In this document: positions 1 through 7,789 of the stretch, piece by piece
How positions within the stretch are numbered: position 1 is the stretch's first letter
Layout: every line of letters starts with the position of its first letter
Translations under genes and position numbers: made by a program
DNA from: Chryseobacterium gleum
GTDB lineage: Bacteria > Bacteroidota > Bacteroidia > Flavobacteriales > Schleiferiaceae
Reading direction: 5' to 3'
Length of the DNA stretch: 64,000 nucleotides
Assembly (NCBI GenBank): GCA_945883565.1
Contig: CAMCXO010000004.1
Coordinates: 1-64,000, forward strand
The notes under the pieces: model-generated
Seen by the model: the letters and a program-made list of their open reading frames with translations, nothing else
What the model was told of the DNA's origin: nothing
Database searches by the model: none

Positions 1-62
1 GCGTTTATTATTTTACTAAGTGTAATATTTACACGTTATTAAAGTAATTAAACTCCATTTAC

Positions 63-452
63 ATGAAAGGGATTAGCAGCAACGATTTTAAAGTGCTTTT
101 GGCCGAAGACGATGAAGTGAGCATTCAGTACCTCAATATATTCTTCAGCCGAAACGGGGCACAGGTTGAAGTGGTTCAAAGAGGCGATTGGTTGCTCGAC
201 ACTTTAACCAAGGGGCAATTTGGATTATTGGTACTCGATTTACAGCTGCATCCTTTAAACGCACTCGAATTGGTGCGTAACATCCGGAAAGAACTAAAGA
301 TGAACATTCCCATTATTGGCTTAAGCACAGTAGATTTTAATGGAAGGGCTTTAGGATCGGGTGTGGACACCGTGGTGCGCAAGCCTTTTGAATCTAAAGA
401 TTTGCATAGGGCCCTTTACCAGGATTTACAATTAAAAGCCGAGCAGGTATAA
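63..452 (+). CDS. Single-domain response regulator (receiver only)
   Basis: A stand-alone CheY-like receiver of 129 residues with no output domain. Asp59 (in VLDLQL) is the expected phospho-acceptor, Asp16/Asp17 form the acid pocket, Ser88 is the switch residue and Lys107 (RKPF) the conserved lysine. The loop after Asp59 lacks the usual MPxMdG pattern (here QLHPLNA), which is atypical. No kinase is adjacent, so it probably takes phosphate from a histidine kinase or hybrid encoded elsewhere, possibly upstream of this window. Its last 12 codons overlap the 3' end of the convergent comEC gene by 37 bp. The first 62 bases of the window hold only AT-rich upstream DNA. Confidence 0.85.
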   Translation: MKGISSNDFKVLLAEDDEVSIQYLNIFFSRNGAQVEVVQRGDWLLDTLTKGQFGLLVLDLQLHPLNALELVRNIRKELKMNIPIIGLSTVDFNGRALGSGVDTVVRKPFESKDLHRALYQDLQLKAEQV

Positions 453-2314
453 ACCAAGGGCGAATCAACTGGGGGCACCCTTATGGGTAAACCGTTTCGA
501 GGGCGCAACCACCACTGCCCGTTTCTTTGCTTTTCCAATACCCAATCTATAGATTGCTCGGATAACCAAGGACCTATTTTATGTTGGTCGAAGGCCAAAC
601 GCTTGTTTCCGGCCAAAAAAACCGGGGATTGTATGATCTGAACCTGGCTTTCAGTTGGAAAATAAGTCCATTTTTTCTTAGTTGCAGGGGTATAGGTGTG
701 TTTTGTGCGACCGCCTTCTATATACTCAACAAAAATTTGTTGGTTACGGGTATATACCAGCCATTTGTTTTGAAGAAAAGGCCATTTAACAACCGCTATT
801 AAGGCCAGAGTTAAAGCCGTGGCAACGTATTTTAAATAGAGGGAATGAACAAAGTTCTTTTTCTCGGTTTGGTTCAGCCCTTTATACAAAATATACACCC
901 ACAGCAGCGCCAAAGCCAGTGCCGAAGGCCCGGCGAGTTGCCAAGGCATTTGAGAATAGGGCCAGTTTGATATGGACTCTATTAAGAATTCAACAATCCC
1001 GATAAAATAATTAAGCACTTTAATCAATGGCTGGGCGAAGCCAAAAGCCAAAATGGGCAAGGCAGCCAGGCTTAAGTACATCAAAAGCGAAATAAGGGGA
1101 ATAACCACCAGATTAGCGGGTAAAAAGTACACGGGAAACTGCTTAAAATGGTAGAGAACGAAAGGCAAAGTGGCCAATTGGGCTGCAACGCTAACGGCAG
1201 CGCCTTCTGCCAACCACCTTAAAAACCGATTTTTCAACGAAAAAGGGGCTTTTAAGGGTTGCGATAAGAACAAAATGCCCCAAACTGCCGAAAAGCTAAG
1301 TTGAAAACCGGGGTCGGTAAGCCAGCCGGGCTTTGAAAACAACAGAACTACAGCCGCCGTCATAAGGGCACTGCCTTTTAACTTGGGGGGACCGTTTTGC
1401 ACCAAGGCCACCAAACTGAACATTATGGCCGATCGAAAAACAGAAACCGAGAATCCGGTAATGCCCGCATAAAGCCATATACCACCCATTACAAACAGAA
1501 CGGCTAATTTGCGAAATCGGAACAACCGCTTAAAAACAAATTGCAGCAAGGTGTAAATGAGGCCTACATGCAAACCACTTACAGCCAATAAGTGCAGGGT
1601 ACCGCTTTTGGCAAAAGCATTGCGCAAATCGCTTTGAAGGGTTCCTTTGAAACCAAAAAGCAAAGGGGGCAGCATTTGCCGGGCGCTCAAACTCCATGGG
1701 TGTTTCATAAAAAACACCAACAGGCGGTGCTGCCAAACTTTTGGCCATTTAGCCATTGGCAAATCTTCATTTTTTGAAAGGGGCCAGATGTTGTCATGCC
1801 ACAGTTGTGCCCGTGCCACCATGCCTTGCGTATTGAGGTAGGCTCCATAATTAAAATCGGTAGGGCTATAGGGCTGTGGAAGTGGAAAAACATTGAGGTC
1901 TTTGAAAGCGAATAAAGCACCCGGACCATGATTTTGCCAGCTGTTCGCTTTGGCTTTCACTTTCAACAAAACCATTAAGGGTGAACGATTGGCCGCATAA
2001 ACCCTGGCTTTTACTTCAAAATCCTGAACGCGAATCCGCCTGATTTCTTCTACTTCAAAATAACCGGCTGGTAAAACAAACGAATCTTGAATTGGTTTTG
2101 GAAACCGAGAAGGCTCACGGCTGTTGCCAAGTAACAAAAAGGCCAGAAAAACACAAATGCTTTGAGCGTACCCCCCTTTGGGGCCTCGCCACATTATAAC
2201 CAATAAGCCCAAAACCATAAGCAGTTTTATCCAAGGCCAACTTCCGGCATATGGAAGCAGGAAGTAACCAGCCAAAAAAGCCAGTAAGGGAAAAAGCAAA
2301 GGGTGTTTCGACAT
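416..2314 (-). CDS. comEC: ComEC/Rec2 family DNA uptake channel
   Basis: A polytopic inner-membrane protein of 632 residues. It has N-terminal membrane segments, a soluble DUF4131-like stretch (about residues 85-180, with the family-like PTDFNYGAYL), then the Competence domain, whose hallmark HLLAVSGLHVG falls near residues 238-248 and is followed by many hydrophobic helices. The family transports single-stranded DNA across the inner membrane during natural transformation. The C-terminal metallo-beta-lactamase nuclease domain of Bacillus ComEC is absent: the roughly 120 residues after the last helix show no HxHxDH motif. It is last in the surE-lpxB operon, and its ATG directly follows the upstream stop (TAAATG). 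The 3' end overlaps the convergent receiver gene. Confidence 0.92.
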   Translation of the reverse strand: MSKHPLLFPLLAFLAGYFLLPYAGSWPWIKLLMVLGLLVIMWRGPKGGYAQSICVFLAFLLLGNSREPSRFPKPIQDSFVLPAGYFEVEEIRRIRVQDFEVKARVYAANRSPLMVLLKVKAKANSWQNHGPGALFAFKDLNVFPLPQPYSPTDFNYGAYLNTQGMVARAQLWHDNIWPLSKNEDLPMAKWPKVWQHRLLVFFMKHPWSLSARQMLPPLLFGFKGTLQSDLRNAFAKSGTLHLLAVSGLHVGLIYTLLQFVFKRLFRFRKLAVLFVMGGIWLYAGITGFSVSVFRSAIMFSLVALVQNGPPKLKGSALMTAAVVLLFSKPGWLTDPGFQLSFSAVWGILFLSQPLKAPFSLKNRFLRWLAEGAAVSVAAQLATLPFVLYHFKQFPVYFLPANLVVIPLISLLMYLSLAALPILAFGFAQPLIKVLNYFIGIVEFLIESISNWPYSQMPWQLAGPSALALALLWVYILYKGLNQTEKKNFVHSLYLKYVATALTLALIAVVKWPFLQNKWLVYTRNQQIFVEYIEGGRTKHTYTPATKKKWTYFPTESQVQIIQSPVFLAGNKRLAFDQHKIGPWLSEQSIDWVLEKQRNGQWWLRPRNGLPIRVPPVDSPLVYTCSAFNCKSW

Positions 2315-3502
2315 TTACGGCCAAACCATGCTTCTCTTTTCGAGCACGATTTCGCTGTAATAATAATTCAGAATTTCCTTATAGCAGTATCCGAAATCCG
2401 CCATAACCATGGCTCCATCCTGGGCCATACCTACTCCATGACCATAGCCTTTACCTTTTAATATCAAATAATTACCTTCTTCTTCTACCCCAAAAAAGGC
2501 CGAGCGAAGATTAAATCGGGTTCTCACCAACTTAAGAGGCAGGCGTCGCTTATTGTATTCAAAAACCGACAATCTTCGGCTGGACGGCATGTTTAAAATG
2601 GCCTTTTGCAGTTCTATATCATCGGCTTGGGTGCCCAATTGAGACGCGAAATAGGAATAAAAATCGCTTTTTAAAATTTTCTTTTCCCATTTGGCCGATG
2701 GCCCCTTGGGACTAAAAGCATCGGGCTTGCTTCGCAAGTAAGGAATGGCCTTCGACCAGGCCTCTTCGCTATTGGCTGTTTGTCCGCCACTGTTGGCATG
2801 AAAAACCGCTAAGATGGGCTGGCACTCTCCATCCACCAAAATGGTATCGCGTGTTTCTAAAACCGCGCTTAAAATATTGGCACTGTATTTATGCCTGGCC
2901 ATGCCATGGTATACCTGAGAGGTAACGTCGTCTTTAAGATTGTACCCTTCAGAAACGTGTTTGTTTAAATTCTTTATGGCGAAGGTTCTAACCAAAACGG
3001 CTTGGGCCTTAAAGTACTCGAAAGCCGGGTAATGTCCGCCTTCACTTTCTACCACACCGGCCACGTATTCTTCTAACTCCACCACATTAACCACACAAAT
3101 GCCATGGTTTGCCGGTGTAAACTCGAGTGCACCCCTGTACCAGCGCTCACGTTTACTGCCTTTTATGGCAAAAACGGAAGTGCTGTTGGCCGATACCAGA
3201 CTTAAGGCCGAAAATTTCCCCAAAGATTTATTGGATTCAAAAACTTCCAGCCCTTTAGGGGCTTTTACAATGCGAATTCGGTTTTGGGTAGCAGAAAAGG
3301 CATCGGAAACCGTATCGATAATTTCCATGTTCTCGTTGAGAGCCAGCAAAAAGTAATGCCCTTCTTTGCCAAATACTTCGGCACTTTGAATGTTTTCGGT
3401 TGAAAGCAAACGCACCCTTAAATAGAAGGGCTGGTGTGCGAGAAGTTGAGAAGATAAGTTAAGCCAAAGCCCGCTTGCCAGAGCGAGCCACTTCCACCAC
3501 AA
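2315..3502 (-). CDS. SpoIID/LytB domain cell-wall protein
   Basis: SpoIID-family protein, related to lytic transglycosylases and amidase enhancers that act on denuded peptidoglycan. Visible family features are YVAGVVESEGG, the HANSGGQT stretch with its downstream tryptophan, and the C-terminal GKGYGHGVGMAQDGA. An ATG at 3616 would place 158 bp inside lpxB and gives a non-signal N-terminus. I chose the TTG at 3502 because it begins a good signal peptide (WWKWLALASGLWLNL, cleavage near LLA-HQ) and leaves a 44-bp overlap with lpxB. A GTG at 3529 is an alternative. Export to the periplasm is inferred. In this Gram-negative non-sporulating context a cell-wall remodelling role is likely, not sporulation. 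Confidence 0.85.
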   Translation of the reverse strand: MWWKWLALASGLWLNLSSQLLAHQPFYLRVRLLSTENIQSAEVFGKEGHYFLLALNENMEIIDTVSDAFSATQNRIRIVKAPKGLEVFESNKSLGKFSALSLVSANSTSVFAIKGSKRERWYRGALEFTPANHGICVVNVVELEEYVAGVVESEGGHYPAFEYFKAQAVLVRTFAIKNLNKHVSEGYNLKDDVTSQVYHGMARHKYSANILSAVLETRDTILVDGECQPILAVFHANSGGQTANSEEAWSKAIPYLRSKPDAFSPKGPSAKWEKKILKSDFYSYFASQLGTQADDIELQKAILNMPSSRRLSVFEYNKRRLPLKLVRTRFNLRSAFFGVEEEGNYLILKGKGYGHGVGMAQDGAMVMADFGYCYKEILNYYYSEIVLEKRSMVWP

Positions 3503-4583
3503 TAGAGGCCGCGCGAGCAGAGGCCCCACTGCCTCCCAGCATTTCGGACAAAGCTTGGTATTCCTGAACAAATTCAGCTTGTTGTATGGGTTGAAGAATG
3601 TGAAGCAAATTAGCACGCAAGTTTCTGACGTTCAATTCGTCTTGAATCAATTCTTTCACCAGCGGTTTGTTAACAACCAAATTGACCAAAGAGATGTACG
3701 GAATTTTCACTAATTGTTTGGCAATGAGATACGAAAGCTTACCACCCTTGTAGCAAACCACTTCCGGAACCCCAAACAAAGCCGTTTCGAGGGTGGCTGT
3801 ACCCGAGGTAACCAAAGCCGCTTTGGCCACACTAAGCAGAGGATAGGTAAGGTTTTCGGCTATTTCAACTGCATGACTATCTAAAAAGGGCGCATAAAAC
3901 GAAAGATCAAGTCCCGGGGCTTTGGCCAAAACGAAATGGTATTGGTCGAGGCCTTTAATGGCTTGTAGCATAACGGGCAGCACCTTGCTTACCTCTTGTT
4001 TTCGGCTTCCGGGTAGAAGCGCCACAATGGGTTTGTTATGCTTCCATGCATCGGGAATCAGGGCCTGCCAATGTGCTTTATTGTTTATGGCATCGAGCAA
4101 TGGGTGGCCCACAAAATCCACTTCCATGCCGAATTTGGCATAAAAATCTTTTTCGAAAGGCAAAATCACCATCATCCGGTCTACTGTTTTCTTGAGCTTA
4201 AAAACCCTGTTTTGTTTCCAGGCCCAAATTTGTGGACTGATGTAGTACACCACTTTAATACCGTTTTGATGGGCCATTTCGGCCATGCGCATATTAAATC
4301 CTGGGTAATCGACCAAAATCAAAACATCGGGTTTCCATTGCAGCACATCGGCCTTTGCCGTTTTAAGCAGTTTGAGTATTTCCCGTAGGTGAAGAATAAC
4401 CTCTACAAAGCCCATAAAGGCCATTTGGCGGTAATGCACTTTTAAATCGCCACCCACTTCCAGCATTTTATCTCCACCAAAAAATTTGAATTCGGCTTTG
4501 GGGTCTTGAAGCAAAATCTGCTTCATTAAATTACCGGCATGTAAATCGCCTGAAGCTTCGCCGGCTATTAAATAATACCGCAT
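3459..4583 (-). CDS. lpxB: Lipid-A-disaccharide synthase
   Basis: Condenses UDP-2,3-diacylglucosamine with lipid X to form the lipid A disaccharide at the inner membrane (GT19 family, 374 residues, normal length). N-terminal YLIAGEASGDLHAG, SPQIWAWKQNR, VGHPLLD and the LLPGSRKQEV nucleotide-sugar loop are all present. The start at 4583 overlaps the stop of the preceding gene as TAATG. This fits translational coupling and puts the conserved RYYLIAGE right at the N-terminus, so the longer reading from 4622 is rejected. Its 3' end carries the start of the SpoIID-like gene in another frame. Confidence 0.96.
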   Translation of the reverse strand: MRYYLIAGEASGDLHAGNLMKQILLQDPKAEFKFFGGDKMLEVGGDLKVHYRQMAFMGFVEVILHLREILKLLKTAKADVLQWKPDVLILVDYPGFNMRMAEMAHQNGIKVVYYISPQIWAWKQNRVFKLKKTVDRMMVILPFEKDFYAKFGMEVDFVGHPLLDAINNKAHWQALIPDAWKHNKPIVALLPGSRKQEVSKVLPVMLQAIKGLDQYHFVLAKAPGLDLSFYAPFLDSHAVEIAENLTYPLLSVAKAALVTSGTATLETALFGVPEVVCYKGGKLSYLIAKQLVKIPYISLVNLVVNKPLVKELIQDELNVRNLRANLLHILQPIQQAEFVQEYQALSEMLGGSGASARAASIVVEVARSGKRALA

Positions 4584-4870
4584 TAAAAAAAGAATTTGAT
4601 CAAAACAATTCCAATTAACCAAATTAAAGACGCGAACAAAATGCCACGGGCGAAGGCCTCTTTATTGAATCGCAGCCCACCAAAAAACGCCAATCCATTG
4701 GCCAACATCCCCAAAGTAAGGAGTTGTAAATTGAGTTGGGCCATGGCTTCGGCGTTAATTCGGGCAATGGCCATAAACTCGGGCTTGGCTTTTAAAATGA
4801 GCCAAAGGCTCAGGGGTGGAAGCAATAGTCCTAATACCAACCCAAGGGCCAACTGCTGTTTAGCGGTCAA
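4583..4870 (-). CDS. Small three-helix membrane protein between surE and lpxB
   Basis: A 95-residue hydrophobic protein with three likely membrane helices (about residues 6-26, 45-65 and 72-94), ending in KFFF. I do not recognise a named family. Both ends are coupled: its ATG lies 11 bp inside the end of surE and its stop shares TAATG with lpxB. That placement supports a real, co-translated gene whose product works at the inner membrane, perhaps with lipid A synthesis, but no catalytic motif is visible and the function is unknown. Confidence 0.8.
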   Translation of the reverse strand: MTAKQQLALGLVLGLLLPPLSLWLILKAKPEFMAIARINAEAMAQLNLQLLTLGMLANGLAFFGGLRFNKEAFARGILFASLIWLIGIVLIKFFF

Positions 4871-5654
4871 GTTTCCAAGTGTTTAATGTTTGAAGCATTC
4901 CATGGGCGGTCACGTCGCTGTCAACCGGAACCATGCTGATGTAGTTCTGGCTCAGGGCCCATTCGTCGGTGTCTTCGCCGTTGTCGTAATTCACAAAAGT
5001 TCCGGTAAGCCAATAATACTGCCTTCCTCTAGGGTCAACCCGTTTGTCGAATTCTTCCTCCCAATTGGCGCGGGCTTGACGGCATACTTTTATGCCTTTG
5101 TAAGGCGAATCAGAGGCTTTTGGAATGTTAACATTCAGGCAAATACCATGAGGAAGCCCATTGTTAAGCAATTCAAGGGCAATTTGCTTGATGAATGGTT
5201 TGGCCGGTTCAAAATTGGCATCCCAAGAATAGTCGAGCAAAGAGAATCCAACCGAAGGTATACCTTCCAGCGAACCTTCTACAGCGGCCGACATGGTACC
5301 TGAATAAATAACGTTGATAGAAGAGTTGGATCCGTGGTTTATTCCTGACACACACAAATCGGGTTTGCGCGGCAAGATTACATTAACTGCCAGTTTGACA
5401 CAATCAACCGGTGTTCCGGAACAGCTAAAATCCTGTTGCGGCCCCTGGTCGATGTTTACTTTATCGCATCTCAAAGTAGAATTGATGGTAATGGCATGCC
5501 CCATGCCCGACTGAGGGCCATCGGGCGCTACCACCACCACTTCGCCTATTTCGTTCATTACCTGAATCAGGTTGCGGATGCCCGGAGCGGTTATGCCGTC
5601 GTCGTTACAAACCAAAATAAGGGGTTTATCGCCTTTTATCTGAGCTTTTGTCAT
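4860..5654 (-). CDS. surE: 5'/3'-nucleotidase SurE
   Basis: Metal-dependent phosphatase that hydrolyses nucleoside 5'- and 3'-monophosphates, linked to stationary-phase survival. The 264-residue sequence has the metal-binding NDDGITAPGI near residues 17-26, SGTPVDCVKLA, the SGINHGSN motif and the YSGTMSAAVEGS segment, in the family order. It is the first gene of a five-gene minus-strand operon (surE, 3-TM protein, lpxB, spoIID-like, comEC) and is divergent from the zinc peptidase gene. Confidence 0.95.
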   Translation of the reverse strand: MTKAQIKGDKPLILVCNDDGITAPGIRNLIQVMNEIGEVVVVAPDGPQSGMGHAITINSTLRCDKVNIDQGPQQDFSCSGTPVDCVKLAVNVILPRKPDLCVSGINHGSNSSINVIYSGTMSAAVEGSLEGIPSVGFSLLDYSWDANFEPAKPFIKQIALELLNNGLPHGICLNVNIPKASDSPYKGIKVCRQARANWEEEFDKRVDPRGRQYYWLTGTFVNYDNGEDTDEWALSQNYISMVPVDSDVTAHGMLQTLNTWKLDR

Positions 5655-5682
5655 GGTACAAATCTATTGATTGCAATATGAG

Positions 5683-5709
5683 TTGGAGGAATGCTTTTTG
5701 ATAACTTTG
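5683..5709 (+). promoter_or_regulatory. Bacteroidota-type promoter for the zinc peptidase
   Basis: TTG at 5683-5685, a 16-base spacer, then TAACTTTG at 5702-5709, a perfect match to the TAnnTTTG -7 box of the Bacteroidota primary sigma factor. The predicted transcript begins near 5715. This excludes the upstream ATG at 5691 as the start of the peptidase and supports 5736. Confidence 0.6.
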
Positions 5710-5735
5710 GTGTCAACAAACAAATTTCACAAACT

Positions 5736-6425
5736 ATGTACATTGTCATTTTGCTCTTATTTATGGGCGTAGGCTTTTTCGTTCAGTCGAGGTTAAAATC
5801 GAAGTTTGCCAAGTACGGAAAAGTACCAAACGCTTTTGGTATGTCGGGCAAAGAGATAGCCGAGAAAATGCTAGCCGATCATGGAATATATGGGGTTAAA
5901 GTAATGAGCGTAGCCGGAAAACTAACCGACCATTACAATCCGGCCGATAAAACCGTAAATCTATCTCCTGAAGTATATGGAGGGCGCAGTGTAGCCGCTG
6001 CCGCCGTTGCTGCTCACGAAGTGGGTCACGCTGTTCAACACGCCAAAGCTTACAGCTGGCTCGAATTTCGTTCGGCCATGGTGCCTTTGGTAAATGTTAG
6101 CAGCAAAGCCATGAACATCATTTTCATGGTGATGCTTTTTGGATTTGGGATTACCAAAATGTTTCCTTTAGAAACGGTGTTTTTGGTGGTAGTGGTGGCC
6201 CAGGCCGTTATAACAGCTTTCACTTTGGTTACATTGCCTGTAGAATACGATGCCAGCGATCGGGCTTTGGTTTGGTTGCGCAGCACTGGCGTTACCGGTG
6301 GTCAACAATACGACCAAGCCAAAGATGCCTTGAAATGGGCCGCTAATACCTATTTGGTATCTGCTTTGGCTGCCTTAACCACTTTGGCATATTACATTAT
6401 GATGCTTTTAGGCAACCGCGATTAA
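5736..6425 (+). CDS. Membrane zinc metallopeptidase (Zn_peptidase_2 / YugP family)
   Basis: A 229-residue integral membrane protease. An N-terminal helix (YIVILLLFMGVGFFV) is followed by the HEVGH zinc motif (VAAHEVGHAVQH) near residues 94-98, then two or three C-terminal helices. The family (PF04298) is widespread and its substrates are mostly unknown. I use the ATG at 5736, not the one at 5691, because a clear promoter box lies between them and the first helix starts right at this methionine. It is monocistronic and ends in a shared bidirectional terminator. Confidence 0.9.
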   Translation: MYIVILLLFMGVGFFVQSRLKSKFAKYGKVPNAFGMSGKEIAEKMLADHGIYGVKVMSVAGKLTDHYNPADKTVNLSPEVYGGRSVAAAAVAAHEVGHAVQHAKAYSWLEFRSAMVPLVNVSSKAMNIIFMVMLFGFGITKMFPLETVFLVVVVAQAVITAFTLVTLPVEYDASDRALVWLRSTGVTGGQQYDQAKDALKWAANTYLVSALAALTTLAYYIMMLLGNRD

Positions 6426-6443
6426 CATTTGTTTGAAAAATTC

Positions 6444-6479
6444 AAAAGCCGCTGAACTTTAACATTCAGCGGCTTTTTT
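6444..6479. terminator. Bidirectional intrinsic terminator
   Basis: An 11-bp perfect stem, AAGCCGCTGAA at 6446-6456 with TTCAGCGGCTT at 6465-6475, and an 8-base loop. It is followed by T's on the plus strand and flanked by A's on the other side. It sits between the convergent zinc peptidase and LON-domain genes and can serve both. Confidence 0.85.
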
Positions 6480-6497
6480 AATTTCTGGCTTTTCGAT

Positions 6498-7034
6498 TTA
6501 ATTCAAATACAGGTTTTCATAAACCGCATCTTCTTGCTTGCGCAGCATCTCAATTAGTTTGCTGCGATTGTCTAAAAATTTTCTTCTGGATACAGAATCC
6601 TTCAAACGCAAAAGTTTAAATTTCTCTTTTAAATCGAGCTGCGCTATGAGTGCCGACTCCAGCAATTCGTCGAGGGGAGAACCCTCTTCTAATTTTAACC
6701 ATTCCGGTTCGTAAAACAATATTTTTCCGCCCGGAAATTGAACGTCTTCGTTGGGATAATAAAAATTCTTTAACACAAACAGCCCATCGCAACGAACCTC
6801 AACGTCTAATTCGCCGGTGTCGTAGCGTTTTAAAACCTGTTTAATTACCACCCAGCTGCCCAAATTGGCGATGTTTAAGAGAGACCTGCATGGAATTCCA
6901 AAGCCTGTATTTTGGCTCAACGCTTGATTTACCAAAGATTTGTAACGCTCTTCAAATACATGTAACTGCAAACTTTCGCCCGGCAAAAGAAGCAAGGGCA
7001 AGGGAAACAAAGGGGCTTTGTGCAATCTATCCAC
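6498..7034 (-). CDS. LON peptidase substrate-binding domain protein
   Basis: A 178-residue protein consisting only of the LON N-terminal domain (PF02190). FPLPLLLLPGESLQLHVFEERYK at the N-terminus is the family hallmark; because of its length it is given here as FPLPLLLLPGE followed by LHVFEERYK. There is no AAA ATPase or protease domain. Such orphan LON domains are common in bacteria and their role is not established. It lies 23 bp downstream of the beta-barrel gene on the same strand and may be co-transcribed with it. Confidence 0.88.
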   Translation of the reverse strand: MDRLHKAPLFPLPLLLLPGESLQLHVFEERYKSLVNQALSQNTGFGIPCRSLLNIANLGSWVVIKQVLKRYDTGELDVEVRCDGLFVLKNFYYPNEDVQFPGGKILFYEPEWLKLEEGSPLDELLESALIAQLDLKEKFKLLRLKDSVSRRKFLDNRSKLIEMLRKQEDAVYENLYLN

Positions 7035-7057
7035 TTCGTTTTTTTAAGTCAATAAAT

Positions 7058-7756
7058 TTAGTTTTTTCCGCCCATTCCACCAACCAGCAATCGCGCATAA
7101 AAACCATTTAAACCAAAATCGGGGCTGCTGGATTCGGGCCACGCAGAAGCCTGATCTATTTCCCATTTGCCTTCTCCGAGGGCCATCATATACCCTAGTT
7201 CGAGACCTACAAAACCGCCTCCTTTGTTGTTTCCATCGCTTTTAAACGAGAAGAGGTGTTCGGCTCTGACGCCTATGTCGATTAAAGCCGCTCCGCTCCA
7301 ATTCAAATCCAATTTATTAAACACCGGAGGAAAACCTGCCGCATTAAAAGATGTTTGATTGGCAATGGTATACGTTAAACCTCCGAAACCAATTCCCAGG
7401 ATTGGGTATAAACCAAAACGGTCTCGATTAATGACTTTGTAACCGAAATCTGCACTCCAATAACCGCCTTGAGCCGAATACTTTATGTTGTCGCGGCTAA
7501 CGGAATTGCCGTAAATACCGGCACCTTTAAACCCAAACATCCATTTGTTAAACTGCCAGTATCCATAGCCTCCAAACGAAAAATTAACTGAATTAAGTTC
7601 CGGTGAATTTGGAAAGAAGCCTTGTAAATCGGCAGCCGGAAAACTTTGAACTCCAAAAGAAAAGGCCCCACCGCTTGCATAAGAATACTGTGCCTCAGTA
7701 TTTAATGTCATCAAAAGCGCAAGCACGCCAAAGAAAGATTTGTAGACGTTTTTCAT
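7058..7756 (-). CDS. Small outer-membrane beta-barrel protein, function unknown
   Basis: 232 residues with a signal peptide (about 1-22, ending LNTEAQ). The remainder has alternating aromatic/glycine strands such as GGYGYWQF, KWMFGFKGAG and GFVGLELGYM, and ends in G-rich sequence. The pattern suggests a small barrel of about 8-10 strands in the outer membrane. No specific family is recognised. It starts 33 bp downstream of the symporter stop and may be read from the same transcript. Confidence 0.72.
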   Translation of the reverse strand: MKNVYKSFFGVLALLMTLNTEAQYSYASGGAFSFGVQSFPAADLQGFFPNSPELNSVNFSFGGYGYWQFNKWMFGFKGAGIYGNSVSRDNIKYSAQGGYWSADFGYKVINRDRFGLYPILGIGFGGLTYTIANQTSFNAAGFPPVFNKLDLNWSGAALIDIGVRAEHLFSFKSDGNNKGGGFVGLELGYMMALGEGKWEIDQASAWPESSSPDFGLNGFYARLLVGGMGGKN

Positions 7757-7789
7757 TGTTGTTTATTTTAATAACCCCATTTAAGGCCT

